This document shows, in pieces, positions 44,695-60,452 of a stretch of DNA of 64,000 nt. This DNA comes from Pelecanus crispus. Lineage: Eukaryota; Chordata; Aves; Pelecaniformes; Pelecanidae. The stretch's first letter is position 1. Each line of letters begins with the position of its first letter. Under the pieces are notes generated by a model. That model saw only the letters and a program-made list of their open reading frames with translations. It was not told the origin of the DNA and searched no databases. The position numbers were made by a program, and so were the translations under genes. The stretch is from contig NC_134675.1 of the NCBI RefSeq assembly GCF_030463565.1, forward strand, positions 21,411,862 through 21,475,861. Reading direction: 5' to 3'.

Positions 44695-47468
44695 ATAGAA
44701 TCATAGAATCGTTTAGGTTCGAAAAGACCTTTAAGATCATCCAGTCCAACCATTAACCTACACTACCAAGTCTACTCTAAGCCAATCAAGGGTAGACTAG
44801 ACTAAACCATGTCCCCAAGTGCCACATCTACCCATTTTTTGAACACTTCCAGGGATGGTGACTCCACCACCTCTCTGGGCAGCCCGTTCCAATTCTTGAC
44901 CACCCTTTCCGTAAAGAAATTTTTCCTAATTTCCAACCTAAACCTCCCCTGGTGCAGCTTGAGGCCATTTCCTCTCGTCCTATCGCTAACTACTTGGGAG
45001 AAGAGACCAACACCCACCTCACTACAACCTCCTTTCAGGTAGTTGGAGAGCAATAAGGTCTCCCCCTCAGCCTCCTCTTCTCCAGGCTAAACAACCCCAG
45101 TTCCCTCAGCCGCTCCTCATAAGACCTGTGCTCCAGACCCTTCACCAGCCTTGTTGCCCTTCTCTGAACATGCTCCAGCACCTTAATGTCTTTCTTGTAC
45201 TGCGGGGCCCAAAACTGGACACAGTATTCCAGGTGCGGCCTCACCAGCACCGAGTACAGGGGAACAATCACCTCCCTGCTCCTGCTGGCCACACTAGTCC
45301 TGATACAAGCCAGGATGCTGTTGGCCTTCTTGGCCACCTGGGCACACTGCTGGCTCATATTCAGCCAGCTGTCTACCAACGCCCCCAGGTCCTTTTCGGC
45401 CAGGCAGCTTTCCAGCCACTCCTCCCCAAGCCTGTAGCGCTGCATGGGGTTATTGTGACCGAAGTGCAGGACCCGGCACTTGGCCTTGTTAAACCTCATA
45501 CAGTTGGCCTCAGCCCATTGATCCAGCCTGTCCAGGTCCCTCTGCAGGGCCATCCTGCCCTCCAGCAGATCGACACCCCCACCCAGTTTGGTGTCATCTG
45601 CAAACTTACTGAGGGTGCACTCAATCCCCTCATCCAGATCATCGATAAAGATATTAAACAAGACTGGCCCCAAAACAGAGCCCTGGGGAACACTGCTCGT
45701 GACCGGCCGCCAACTGGACTTAACTCCATTTACAACTACTCTCTGGGCTCGGCCACCCAACCAGTTTTTTATCCAGCGAAGACTACGCCCATCCAAGCCA
45801 TGAGCTGCCAGCTTCCCAAGGAGAATATTGTGGGAGACGGTGTCAAAAGCTTTGCTAAAGTCCAGGTAGATGACATCCACAGCCTTTCCATCATCTACCA
45901 GGTGGGTCACCAGGTCATAAAAGGAGATCAGGTTGGTCAAGCAGGACCTGCCTTTCATGAACCCATGCTGGCTGGGTCTGATCCCCTGGTTGACCTGCAC
46001 ATGCCTGTTAAGTTCACTCAAGATGAACCTCTCCATAATCTTTCCCAGCACCGAGGTCAGGCTGACAGGCCTGTAGTTCCCCGGGTCCTCCTTCCGGCCC
46101 TTCTTGTAGATGGGCGTCACATTGGCAAGCCTCCAGTCATCAGGGACCTCCCCTGTTAACCAGGACTGCTGATAGATGGAAAGTGGCTTGGCAAGCTCCT
46201 CTGCCAGCTCCCTCAGTACTCTCGGGTGGATCCCATCTGGCCCCATAGACTTGTGAGCATCCAGGCGGCATAGCAGGTCATTAACTGGTTCCTCCTGGAC
46301 TATGAGGGCTCCATTCTAGTCCCCATCCCTATCCTCTAGCTCAGGGGCCTGAGTACCCTGGGGATGACTGGTCTGGCTGTTAAACACAGAGGCAAAGAAG
46401 GCATTAAGTACCTCAGCCTTTTCCTTGTCCTCGGTGACAATGTTCCCCCCCACATCCAGCAAAGGATGGAGATCCTCCTTGGCTCTCCCTTTTATTGCTG
46501 ATGTACTTGTAAAAGCATTTTTTATTATCTTTTACAGCATTGGCCAGATTGAGTTCTAGCTGGGCTTTTGCCTTTCTAATTTCCTCCCTGCATGACCTAA
46601 CAAGATCCCTGTACTCCTCCTGAGTTGCTTGCCCCTTCTTCCAAAGGCGGTAGACTCTCCTTTTTTCCCCGAGTCCCAGCAAAAGCTCCCTATTCAGCCA
46701 GGCCAGTCATTTTCCCCGACGGTTGGTCTTACGGCACGCGGAGACAGCCCGCTCCTGCACCCTTAAGACTTCCTTCTTGAAGAAGGCCCAGCCTTCCCGG
46801 ACCCCTTTGCCTTTCAGGACTGCCTCCCAAGGGACTTTCCCAACCAGGGTCCTGAACAGGCCACAGTCTGCCCTCCGGAAGTCCATAGTAGCGGTTTTGC
46901 TGGCCCTCCTCTTTACATCGCCCAGAATCGAGAACTTTATCATATCGTGGTCGCTAAGCCCGAGATGGCCTCCGACCTCGACATTTCCCACAAGCCCTTC
47001 TCTATTAGTAAACAGCAGGTCAAGCGAGGCACCTCCCCTGGTAGGCTCGCTTACCAGCTGCACCAGAATGTTATCCCCCACATGCTCTAGGAACTTTTGA
47101 GACTGCTGCCTCTCTGCTGTATGGTATTTCCAGCAGATGTCTGGCAAGTTGAAGTCGCCCATGAGAACAAGGGCTAGCGATTGCGAGACTTCTGCCAGCT
47201 GCTTATAGAATGCCTCATCTACCTCTACATCCTGGTTGGGTGGTCTATAGCAGACTCCCAACAGGACATCCACCTTGCTGGCCTTCCCCCTCATCCTTAC
47301 CCATAAGCACTCTACCTTGTCATCACCGCTGTCGAGCTCTATGCAGTCAAAACACTCCCTAACATACAGAGCCACCCCACCGCCTCTTCTTCCTTGCCTA
47401 TCCCTTCTGAAGAGCTTATAGCCCTCCAGTGCAGCACTCCAGTCATGAGAGTCGTCCCACCAGATGTT
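44695..47468 (-). pseudogene. CR1 LINE, nearly full-length ORF2 (endonuclease to 3' UTR)
   Basis: The longest CR1 here, 2.77 kb. Reading on the minus strand from 47468: endonuclease (WWDDSHDWSAALEGYK, CYRPPNQDVEVDEAFY, LMGDFNLPDICW, GLSDHDMIKFSI), a linker rich in KA/KR residues, RT ([38 protein letters not shown]), C-terminus and 3' UTR. The ORF is broken by stops near 46705, a frameshift near 46250-46410 and another near 45050. It lies close beyond the 3' end of UBAP1 and in the same orientation as UBAP1. Confidence 0.92.
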
Positions 47469-47537
47469 TTAGTCATAATAAAGTTAACAACATTAGTCAT
47501 AAAGTTAACAATATTAGTCATAATAAAGTTAACAACG
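47469..47537. repeat. three tandem ~23-bp repeats at the CR1 5' junction
   Basis: TTAGTCATAATAAAGTTAAC-type units repeated three times, the middle one 3 bp shorter, immediately where CR1 homology stops. Confidence 0.85.
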
Positions 47538-49008
47538 TAAGAGAGACAAATGCCATCTCCTTCAGGGTCCTGATGAGCTAAAACCTCCTACTGAAAAACC
47601 TAAATGGAGGCAACGAGTTGAGCCATTTTCCCCTCCTGAAGACCAATGCTCCCAGCTCCATGCTCTAATGTGAGTTTGGATCCCTAGGCTTCGTTTTTGC
47701 AACAAAACAAACAAAAGAAAGCCACATAAAAAAAGCAGCACGTTCCACCACTGCAGCCATCTGCCTGGAGACCTCTGGTTGTTTTGCCCAATGCAGACAG
47801 TGTTCATGCATGCCTACAGGAGCAGGCAGCACCTGGGTAGGCAGGATCCAGCAAGTTCTTCATCTGCTGAAGGCAAAGAGCATGAGAGATGGGAACCATG
47901 ACACTGGGAGTTATATTTGAGAGTTTTATTAGTTGCTCTTCTGCAGAATCAAAATATTTAGCAAATTACTTTAAAGATTCCTCAAGACTGCTGATATTTT
48001 ATGTATTTAGAACTTGAACAATGTACAAAGTAATACTTTGAACTATCAAAAACAACCCAAAACCTGATTTCTAGTACTAGATGTTATTATGTAATTCTAT
48101 AGCAGCGTGAGAAATGGAACTAATGCAGTGAGTATATTTGTTTTAAAGAAAGTGCTTGAAAGAAACCTCCTGCATCACACCAAGTATTATTTAAAACATA
48201 AAGATAATTGATTTCCTATCAGGGCATTATCTTAAATATCCTACAAACCTGGGGGATTAAGAATACTGAGCCCCAGCTCTCTGCCTTCAGGTTCAAGAAC
48301 CAACACAAGCTGCAGGTCCAGGTAGAGTTCACAGCTTACCTGCTTCAAGAGAACTTACATACCACTCAGCATTGGACACTCATGTCTGGCAGAAGTGTTG
48401 GATGCATGGGTAAACAACAAACAAACAAACAAAAAAAACCCATAAGAGGAACAGCTGCTCTCTTTATGCATAAGCAACAGTTTCTGAACCAGTGTTTTAC
48501 TAAGTTACAGACTAACTTTCAACCAAAAAGTAAAACTCCATTGCACTAAAGGTCAAATTTAGCCAGTTAATCTGGACTGTGACACAGTCGAGTAATTCAG
48601 TACAAGCAGACACCATGAAAGCAGCTTCAAAGAACCAAAGCATCCTAGTTTCAGAAACAACTTAGTATTCTTCTGTCCAACTCCAGTGCAACAATAAGGG
48701 GGAGAAACCACTCCTGTCTCTACCTATGTACAATTCCAATAGAGGTTGGGCAGTCTAAACTCTCCATGGCCAAGCTGGAAAAAGAAAACTTTGGAAAGGA
48801 CACTTTAAAAATTTAATTTAAGAAAGAAAGTTGGCTCTTGGTGGAAAAGAGAAATGCTAGAGTGGTGCACGCGGGGCGGGCTTGCTCAGTCACTCTCCCA
48901 TGTATGCGAAAAGCTGGGCTCCTTCCTGCCAAGAGCAAGTCACACTGGATGTGAAGGTGGCGGGGCTGGTCCTGCTCTGTTGCACACTGAGAATCCAGGA
49001 ATGTGTTT
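47538..49008 (-). other. UBAP1: UBAP1 3' UTR and downstream flank
   Basis: Follows the UBAP1 stop on the minus strand. An AATAAA on the minus strand lies at 47925-47930, so a UTR of about 1.1 kb is expected and the remaining 0.4 kb before the CR1 is downstream flank. No other gene recognised. Confidence 0.55.
47925..47930 (-). terminator. UBAP1: candidate UBAP1 polyadenylation signal
   Basis: Minus-strand AATAAA (plus-strand TTTATT), the first clear hexamer found downstream of the stop codon. Cleavage would be about 15-25 nt further left. Confidence 0.5.
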
Positions 49009-49149
49009 TCAGCTGGCTCCTGCACGGGCCATTAGATCTTCCAAAGCATTGTGTTGGTCATTGTTATGTAATAATAAGACCTCCTTAATGTCTTTTAGTT
49101 CAAAGCCCATTTCTTTAAATTGACTCATCAGTTGGAGAAGTTCTGTGAT
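49009..49149 (-). CDS. UBAP1: UBAP1 last coding exon, second UBA domain end
   Basis: 141 bp, 46 residues plus TGA. Begins [18 protein letters not shown] and ends [13 protein letters not shown]. The acceptor on the minus strand is TTTCAG|ATC. It encodes the C-terminal helices of the SOUBA ubiquitin-binding module, with the MGF loop typical of UBA domains and the DLMARAGAS terminus of vertebrate UBAP1. No disruption. Confidence 0.95.
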   Translation of the reverse strand: MTELLQLMSQFKEMGFELKDIKEVLLLHNNDQHNALEDLMARAGAS

Positions 49150-52148
<2,999 letters not shown>

Positions 52149-52343
52149 CTGGTCTATGTTCTGTCCCTTCTTCATGGCTTTCAGGACGTTCTCAAGTGAG
52201 TACCCCATGCTGACGACCGTCTCTATGCACTGCCTCTCATTAGTGGAGAGGACCTGCTGTAGTTCAGGAGCGGGGCCACCTGACCACTTTGTGCGGCTGG
52301 TGTTATTGGGCACTTTAGACACTGGGAAATTTTGGTGTGTTAC
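52149..52343 (-). CDS. UBAP1: UBAP1 coding exon, first UBA domain start
   Basis: 195 bp, 65 codons: VTHQNFPVSKVPNNTSRTKW ... STNERQCIETVVSMGYSLEN ... AMKKGQNIDQ. Acceptor CCTTTAG|GTA and donor CAG|GTAAGA on the minus strand. It encodes the linker and the first two helices of the first UBA domain (ETVVSMGYS, the MGY loop). Relative to mammalian UBAP1 as I know it, the lysine run after AM is one residue shorter (KK instead of KKK). Confidence 0.93.
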
Positions 52344-52801
52344 CTAAAGGGGAAAACCCAGAGGCTGAGATGATGGTCGTCTTTTGCATCCCCACATCCT
52401 GTTTCCAGCTAGTGCAGAATCAGGATATCCCATGTAATTAATCTGAGAGGCTTTCTAGACTGCCATTGGGAAGTTATTCACTGTTAGGATGAAACCAAGC
52501 AGTGCACATAGTCTGACTCCCACCACACTCTTTTTACCCTCAAAACAACAACCAACAACCCAGATTCTTTGCAATATACCCTCTCCTACTGGTGTACGAA
52601 AACCTTTCAATACCAAACCTTTGCAACAGTGAAGGTCCTTATGATATAGCCAAACCCTGTACCTCAGAGGAAGCACGGAGATCGCTTCCTTCACCCCAAG
52701 TTTACTCATCACCTATGATTTTCTGTACTCAAAGGAACACTAGTTCTGGAGATTTTCAGAAACACGATCCAGTGCAAGCACACAGGTATTTGGGAACTTA
52801 C
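52344..52801 (-). other. UBAP1: UBAP1 intron
   Basis: Short intron between the 195-bp exon and the 36-bp candidate exon. Nothing else seen. Confidence 0.6.
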
Positions 52802-52837
52802 CACAGGGATTTCCGTTTCCTTGTAGTCTGGGTGTAC
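52802..52837 (-). CDS. UBAP1: UBAP1 candidate 36-nt cassette exon
   Basis: Minus strand: acceptor GTCCAACAG| then 12 codons (VHPDYKETEIPV), then donor GTG|GTAAGTT, a strong 5' splice site. Both ends are phase 0 and both neighbouring exons also meet in phase 0, so inclusion or skipping keeps the frame. It falls in the variable linker before the UBA domains. Supported by splice signals and frame only; I do not recall this segment from mammalian UBAP1. Confidence 0.55.
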
Positions 52838-53299
52838 CTGTTGGACAACACACAAAGATGACTGTAAACATTATGCACCAGTGAGCAGAATTTATTACAG
52901 CTGGGGGAGAAGGGTTTTATGGAAGAGATCTGGGAATAAGTCTACCATACTAGGGAGACCTGTGGTCTGATCAGGCTTCCACACGTGAGACACAGACGTT
53001 ACGCAGTTGCATGTAGTTATAGAATAGCCATCATAAGGATCATCTCTTCTCTCAGCACTCTACAAAAACAGATTATACCCCAAGAAGAACGTGTCCCCCC
53101 CTCATAATAATTGTAAGCTTGTTTATTCTGTCACTGTGACTGCTACATGTTCATACAGCCCAGAGTAACACACTGGCTCCCGTTCAGCTCTTGACCCAGT
53201 GCTATGCGGCCTCAATGACAGTGATCATTTTAAAGTCATTGCCTAGAAACTTGCCTTGATTTTTTTTTTGACCATGAGAAGGGGTAAGAGAAACATATA

Positions 53300-53328
53300 C
53301 CCCCCCCCCCCCCCCCCCCCCCCCCCCC
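53300..53328. repeat. C29 homopolymer
   Basis: Uninterrupted cytosines on the plus strand, so the UBAP1 pre-mRNA carries a G29 run here. Confidence 0.9.
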
Positions 53329-53765
53329 ACTCTCAAAGCACTGCGTTTCACACGCCATATAGGAGCAATGTGGCACACTGACTAAAAAAAGCATGTGATT
53401 TTTCTACCAACACCCAACACTTGGTCCCATTCCCAGTACACCAAAGCTGGGTAACGTTCCCTACTGTACACCTGCTCTGTTTCTGCAGAAGCATGCTGCC
53501 AGAGGGCAGAACCAACCCACCACTTTATACTACTTTGTCCAAGATGACAGGCGTGCAAAGTCAGAACTTTGCCCCATCAAATCTGCACATTTCAATTCAT
53601 CCATTTAAAAGTCTTCCTATATTTTAAATCAAATTAGAAAAGACTGCAAGAAATTACTTTGGACCAAGAGCCTCTGTTTATTGCCTTTCCTTAATACCTT
53701 TTAAGCCAACAGATTGCTTGAAAGCTTGTCCACTTCTTTCAGAAAGGCCTTCTTTGGGCCCAAAC

Positions 53766-53894
53766 TAAAAAAAAAACAAAACAAAACAAAAAACCAAAAA
53801 AAAACCACCACCCAAAAAACCCCACAAAACCACACACCACAAAACCAAAACCCAAAAAACCACACCACAAACACACACAACAACAACAAAAAAC
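53766..53894. repeat. A/C-rich low-complexity block
   Basis: Nearly free of G and T over about 130 bp, built from AAAAC, CCACA and ACACAC-like words. Frames across it are artefacts. Confidence 0.9.
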
Positions 53895-53946
53895 TGTTTA
53901 TAGAAAACCAGTTTTGAGAACATATATTAGGATTTTGGCAAATTCC

Positions 53947-53971
53947 GGGGGGGGGGGGGGGGGGGGGGGGG
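53947..53971. repeat. G25 homopolymer
   Basis: Uninterrupted guanines, 50 bp after the A/C-rich block. Confidence 0.9.
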
Positions 53972-56861
53972 AGGAGCTTTGTTCTGCATTTCTGCCCATT
54001 TTCATCTCCAGGATAAGAATTTATCTTCTAGGAGACAAAGGCTGAGAAATCATGTTCAGTCTGATGGACTGGTTTACCCAAGAATCTCTCCTCATGGTGG
54101 TAGAGGGGTTCAAAGCTCTTCACACACCCCCTTCCTCCAGGCACTTTTGCCAGAGAAAAAAAGCACCAGAATACAGGATACACCAAAATGGGGGTCTGGA
54201 ACGGCCCTGAAATCATCTGGTTATCAAATTGAAGGATGATGCTTTGTTACTGATACTGCAGCCAGGAAAACCAAAACTGCTTCTGACACCAGAGATTCAA
54301 GAGTCCAGGAAAACCAACTCCTCCTCCTCCTCAATCTACTTGAGCTTGACAACCTGTGCTTGTGGTCAGTGACTTCCAGCAGAGGAGGGAAACACCTAAA
54401 GGAATTGCAGGGGACAAAGCCAGGACTGGTCACTCAGCAGCCACACTCCCTCACATCTCAGACTTGCATTTCAGCACCCATCAAGAAGCAGACATGCAGT
54501 GCTTTCAGTATGTGCTTACACACTATGCCTACTTTTATGGACTTCATACAGAGGTCGGGAGCCCTGCCTGCAGTTGGTGTGCCCGCACACATCATGCTAG
54601 TGCAGCAGTATATATTCTGAATGGTCTGCCAGGAGTGCCCCTAATCAGATCTAGTCTAGAGACTAATCAGGTCTCTGACCAGCTTTGTTTAATTCTAACC
54701 TGTTGTCTTCACTAGTCATTTCTCCCTCTGCCAATGCTGCAAAAAGCAAACCAATGAGCTTCAAAAAAACAAAAACAAACAAAAAAAACCCCCCAAAAAT
54801 ATACTCAGAGGAGTCCACCCAGGACAGAATCGGAGAATCAGTGCAGCCTCAGAGAAATCACAAGTTTATTTCCATCCAAAAAACCCTAGATCCAATTCAC
54901 TGGTAAAGCATACACTCCAGTGGCAACTCCAAATCCAAAGTCAGAATTTCTAGTCTTGTGAGAAAAAAAAAATTATATATAAAATCACTGTGGAATACAC
55001 TGGGACATATAATTGTCTTGAGGCTTTCTAAAAAGGACAGTCTTCAAGGTTGTACAAGAATAAGCAAGGGACACATGACCCTTCTGCTTCCAGCCACAGG
55101 GATGACTGACTGACTTCTATCATTTTCATTGGATTTTTGTTACATTTACTTCAATTTCTTGCAGCTCAGCTGCCATTTTCCAGCTGCTGGGACCATATTG
55201 TGGAAATATGAAACAAGTATATTCTGAAGTCTTGGAATTGAAACAGAAAGAACTAGTTCTGTCAGCATATCTGTTTCTTGGTTTGCTACTTCCAAAGCAG
55301 AAATAGTTTCAAATGAAGATCTTTATTACTTCTCCTAGTAAGACTATTTTTTTTTGTTTGCTTATCAGTTTGTATCTTCCCTTACAGCATTCTTGAGAAT
55401 ACACCTTCCCTCTTGGTCTTTAAGTTTTAATCCAGCATAGAGATTTGAATAATTAGAGTGAAAATTTGGCCATCTGAATGCCCATCTAACTAGCTGTAAG
55501 TGATCTTTCATGTTAACCCCTACAGATGTGTCATACTTTGAGGTTTCACCTCTGAGCTACATACAATTGTCTCTCAAACCTGTGATCTGTAGCAGTGAGC
55601 AGTTGCTCAGTGCATTGCTGCTTCTGCCAAAGTTTACTATATTAAATTTGTTCTAGTGCTCAATAAACAGCTGTTCTGCTGTGCTCTGATGAATACACTA
55701 GTTGCCAGAATACTGTATTTCACAATTAATAATGCATTTACCTAAGCCTGAAAAGAGGAGAAAGAACAACAGGAGAGAAGCAGTGTCATTTGTTTCAGAG
55801 CACATGGTGTCACACAAAAACCTACAGTATTCCAGTAAGGCCGCAGAACCACCAAAGCACTGCTTATATTGGACAGAAGCAGCCAGGTTATTTTAGAGCC
55901 AGCTAGAGGATTTGACTACAGAGTTTCTGCTAGGCTTCATGAGTATTAGGTTCTGTGGGAAAAAAAAAAAGTCCACAAGCTTACTCAAATCTCTGCTCTT
56001 ATTCACAAAGAGACAAAGACAACAGCTGGTGTGAAGTTAAGTGTCCCCAAAGTAATTTTAGAACTTGCTACAAGTTTGAGGAAATGAAGCGTCAAATTCC
56101 TGTCTCAGAGCTGTACAGCAACCAACTGTAACATTAGCCATCTAAGATGATCCTCAAGACTGCTTTTGGTATCCACAAAGCAATCCTTGCACCCTCCTTT
56201 ACAAGGAAGAGGGTAAACACCAGATTTCAGACCACCATCATTTTAATCCTTTTAAAGGTCAGATTTTAAAAGGATCTCAGGAAGGAAGGGGGGGGGGGGG
56301 AAAGACAGACAATTCTTTCACTGCAGGTCAAATGCAAGCACTTTTTTCTTCCCTGAATAACACAGCACATGTGTGGTTTTTAATCTATTATTGCTTCTAT
56401 TCTTTGAAAAGCCTGCATTTCCCATTATTTCCGGCAAATAAGCAAGCTGAGGAAAAAATCTAGCAGATTTAATTCAAAACCTAAGAGCAGTTCAGAATCT
56501 GATATATCTCAGTTGGATAAGACAGAATGCAGGACTGTACAAAGAAGATATCTTATACGCTTAGCTCAAAGGTGTGCAACTATGAACAAGAGCTGAAAAG
56601 CTGAAAGAAAAGTCACCAGAATTAGTCTAAAAATATCAGGTTTGGGGGAAACCTGCAGAGTAATAATCTGAGGTTCAGAACTGTCAGCATGAAGACCTGT
56701 TTGATCAATTTGCTGCATAAACGAAGAGGAACTACCACACGTGATCTACACACCACTCCCATTAAATGAACCTAAAACCACAGGACGTTTTAGAAGCAAC
56801 ATTTGCCTCTGCACCTCCACATCTCCCCAACAACCCCGATTCTAATCCACTGCATATTTAC

Positions 56862-57791
56862 CGTAGTCACTGTGCTTTGAGATGATTCTTCTTCTGTACA
56901 AACTGTTGACACAGCCAGGGAAGGCAGCCTGGATGAAGAGGATAATGTTGATGTCTCCATGCCACTGTCCTCATTTAGAGCAGAAAGACCAACCATATGG
57001 TGTCCATTCAGTTCACTAGCTTTACTCTGAGCACAGGTCTGCAAAGAGCTGAGCAAAGTGCCATTGTGGAGACAGGTAGTGCTGTGGAAAGTGCTCGTGA
57101 GCCTTGATGATTTTTGATCACTCTCATCAGAGTCAAGTTTAGGAAAGGACAGGGATTTGATATTGCTCACTGAAGTGATAGGGGACAGGGACACTTTGGA
57201 AGACAAGGACATCTTTTCACAGTTTCCCAACTGCGGTAAAGTGATAAAGCCATTGGGTTTGTGAAGGGGCTTGAAGTCCAACGTGGCCCTTTCTATGGAT
57301 GCCAGAACTTCCTCATCTTGCAACACAGACTCAGACCCTCCTTTGGGCAAGGTATTATCTAACAGCTGGGCAACAACTGGCCCAGTAGTACCAACATGAA
57401 TTTCAAGAATATTTTTTAATTCCTCCTTATCATTGATAGTTTTTAATTCCAGTTTGTCAAATGGGTCTTCTTCACATTCAAAATCAGCTGGGTTGAAGTC
57501 TGCTTTTGGACAAGGTGGACTGAGAACCTTTTTCTTCACAGCACTGCTGTTGGCTGGCGTGGGAGTAAGAATATTATTGTGCTGCAGGCTAGCAAGGATG
57601 GGGTTAATAGGAGGAGGCATGGCCTCAGGGCAAGGTCCCTCTGAGAACCCCATTTTGTTGCTGACCTCTGGAGCTGCTTTTGAGCTCGCTAGTGCTTCTT
57701 CTGCCTTGCATTCAGCTTCTCTCTGGGCAGCTTCAATTTTTTTGATATCTTCAGCCCACTCAATTGTTTTCTTTTCCAAAGAGAAGTCATA
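56862..57791 (-). CDS. UBAP1: UBAP1 large central coding exon
   Basis: 930 bp, 310 codons, phase 0 both ends. It starts [20 protein letters not shown] (acceptor TTGGTCAG|TAT) and ends STVTT (donor ACG|GTAAAT). It begins with a charged helical segment, then [28 protein letters not shown], an acidic [15 protein letters not shown] stretch, [20 protein letters not shown] and a Ser/Thr-rich linker. This is the mostly disordered middle of UBAP1, which in the mammalian protein includes contacts to ESCRT partners and regulators. Colinear with mammalian UBAP1, with a 3-residue insertion (EIH before VGTTGP). Intact. Confidence 0.95.
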
Positions 57792-59170
57792 CTGACCAAG
57801 TGTGGAGGGGAAAAGGAGAGGGGAAAAAAAAAATTAGAAGTAGTGGCTATGATCCTTATAACAGCAACATAAGTAACAGAGTAAGAGCTACATGAATTAC
57901 CATGGACAGGCATCAATTTTTTCCCAGCATCTCTTATAACCTACAGACTGGCAAAGCTAGAAGACACCAGAAGTAGTTCATTTTGCCTCTAGCAGCAAAA
58001 CCTGTCTATAGTCTGGATTAGAATATCATATTTTGCCTCCTTCCTACATTTAGTTTTGCTTTAGAGCTACTGGTCATACCAAGACCAGTTTCACAGCCCA
58101 CCTACTCTCTTCCCCCAAGACAATGCATGTAGCAAGGGGAAGTCTAATATGTTACTAAATGGGCAACCATACCCAGATCTGGCACCACTGAACTACCCCC
58201 TGTCCACAAGTTCCACAAGTCATTCAAGACTATAGCAGAATATTTATTCATCCAAAGACCAATACGGTATTACTCAGTTCCCCCTAAAAGATTCCTAAGG
58301 GACTTGATATTAGAGTTTTACACCCACTAGTTTAAGAGGTATTGGTAGTCTTACCCCAGTGCCCATGGCTCACCAGCCAAAGGGGATATACTGGCTACAC
58401 TGATGACAACTACCTGCAGTAGCAGATTTTGCTGCAGTTACTGGCATGACAGGATCCCACAAGCTTTTCTCATTTAACATCAGCTCCTTCAGGGCCAGGT
58501 TAGCACAAGGCAGCATTTGTAAGCTACTCACTACCCGTTTACTGGCCACCATAGTGGCCTGGTTGAGAGGACAAAATTCTGAACAGACTAAATCTACTTA
58601 AAGCTTTAATATCTTATGAAGAATTAACAACCTCAAATGCTCTTTAAATAACCACAAAATGTTCAGAGAACACAGCCTACAAGTTAAGTCCATGGTATAA
58701 CCCACCTGTGACTCAGAAGAAGTCATAAGATATCCTTGCCAGGATAATGGCACATAACCAAACAGGAGTGCTCTTGCCATGGGACTGCTAGGTCATACAA
58801 ATTCCTAGCTCTAAAGAGCAACAAGCCAGCAAGGCTTGCTAGGCCTCTACTGGGCTTTTCTGGGACTTGCTGTGTGTTGCATCACATCCTATCCTATAGC
58901 AGGCTCCAGCAAGATCCTGGAGACCTGTTGTCTCAACTGTAAAACAGTTTTCCCTTCCCTTAGCTCTAAGACTCCAAGAGGCATGATACACAGTTTATCA
59001 GCAAGGTGACTCTTGAAAAACAACTCACTGGCAGAAGTGCTGGGTACTACTCATTACACATTCTTTGCTATCTGAGCAGAGCTATCGTAGTTTTGTGTGT
59101 GTGTATATGGTTATATATAGATCAGAATTGACCAGTGTCTTTTTAACATTAAAAAAATGGGGGGTATTAA

Positions 59171-59204
<34 letters not shown>

Positions 59205-60327
59205 GGCTTTGGGCAATTTTGCTTCCCTGTACTTTTTTTTTTTTTTTAAACAGCTCTCACTACAGCTGTAAAGAAGTCAAATTGCACCGCAAGATGCATA
59301 GTCACATCATATTATGCAAGGTGTTGCAGTCCAATTGGGCATACTATACTTGAGCCTCAGCTTGGCAGGAAGATGGAGACATAGCACAATGAAGCCAGCA
59401 ATTAGAGTCTCCTTTAGCTCTCCCACACCAGCTTAACTGGGTAGAAATATGTGTATTAGGACAATCGGGTAATCATTTAATAGTTATAATGAAAAAGCCA
59501 TGATGTAGGGTAATTCAGATATTCAGCGCTCTGGTGGATGAGTTGCAGGGCAGAAAAAAAAAAAAGCATCTACAGCAATCTGTCACAGCTGAAGTGAAAA
59601 CAATCATCAGTTTGGACTGACCAAGGAAAATCATGGATCCAAATGAGAACACAGTTCAATTAGATTCCCTGTATCACAACCTGCATTTGGAGATTAGATT
59701 TTCAACATTTATGCTAAAGCAATTGATTTTAGGCTACCAAGAGTTTATGGTAACAGAGACATGCTCCTCAAAACCTGGAAGCCATCTGTACCAAGCTGTA
59801 ACCTGTTTGCCCTACAGCTGAAAAAAAATTCTCCACTCAACTGCACAGAGAAAAAAGAACTGGAAATTTATTTCTTCATCCCAGTATTGTGAGAACCCAT
59901 AAGATATGGTCATAGAAACACCTGTTACCCTCAAACAAGATTCTGCAAGTATGCTACAGCATGGGTATATCAGTTCTTACCATTTTTCCTCTTAAAAACA
60001 CTACTCAAATTTAGTCAGGGTAACATTTAGACCTATAACTATTACACAAAAACATTGTGCTTTTTTTATAGTAGATACACTAAAATAAATGCTATTAGGC
60101 TTTTTGAAGTGATAAGTAGCAGAAAATTTTTGCACAGCCTATCATTTTTATCTTTCTGTACATTCTAACAGATCTTCTGCAACTACTGCCTAGCATACAA
60201 AATGACACTACAGGACCAACAAGACTGACACTTGAACACATGTGCAAACTGTGACTACTTGCAACTTACAGCACCACATGTTGGGGGCCAGTGGTGAGGG
60301 GGAAGAGAGCGGAAAGGCAAAACTTAC
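57792..60327 (-). other. UBAP1: UBAP1 intron
   Basis: No exon seen. Contains an A27 run near 59176-59202 and a T run near 59233-59247. Confidence 0.75.
59176..59202. repeat. poly(A) run
   Basis: About 27 adenines with no coding or retroposon body attached on either side. Confidence 0.9.
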
Positions 60328-60452
60328 CTGGGCTTCTCTGACAAGCTGAGAAGAATCAGGCAGGCAGAAACCAATGGGTAATCCAACCTTCGCTGGGGTT
60401 TTGAATTTATCTCCTATCTTAAACAGGACATCATCAAGATAACTGAAAGGCC
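60328..60452 (-). CDS. UBAP1: UBAP1 coding exon with UMA domain
   Basis: 125 bp. The first two bases complete a Gly codon, then [41 protein letters not shown]. Acceptor GATCTTAG|GG and donor CAG|GTAAGT on the minus strand. This is the UMA (UBAP1-MVB12-associated) domain that places UBAP1 in ESCRT-I, the complex on endosomes that sorts ubiquitinated membrane receptors for lysosomal degradation. The exon with the start codon (about a dozen residues in mammals) was not found up to 64000 and is probably outside the window. Confidence 0.95.

Larger units (their letters stand above)
52838..56861 (-). other. UBAP1: UBAP1 intron, low-complexity rich
   Basis: Contains C29 (53300-53328), an A/C-rich block (53766-53894), G25 (53947-53971) and a shorter G run near 56289-56300. 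No coding sequence or recognised transposon. Confidence 0.75.

Noticed and set aside
45128..46159. 343-codon plus-strand open frame
   Set aside because: Antisense of the CR1 ORF2 at 44695-47468. Similar antisense frames occur in the other CR1 copies, a base-composition effect.
58370..58552. Possible extra UBAP1 exon
   Set aside because: No similarity to UBAP1, and the exons at 60328 and 57791 already join in frame.
59176..59202. Poly(A) run as tail of a processed pseudogene
   Set aside because: No coding or UTR-like body and no target duplication next to it.
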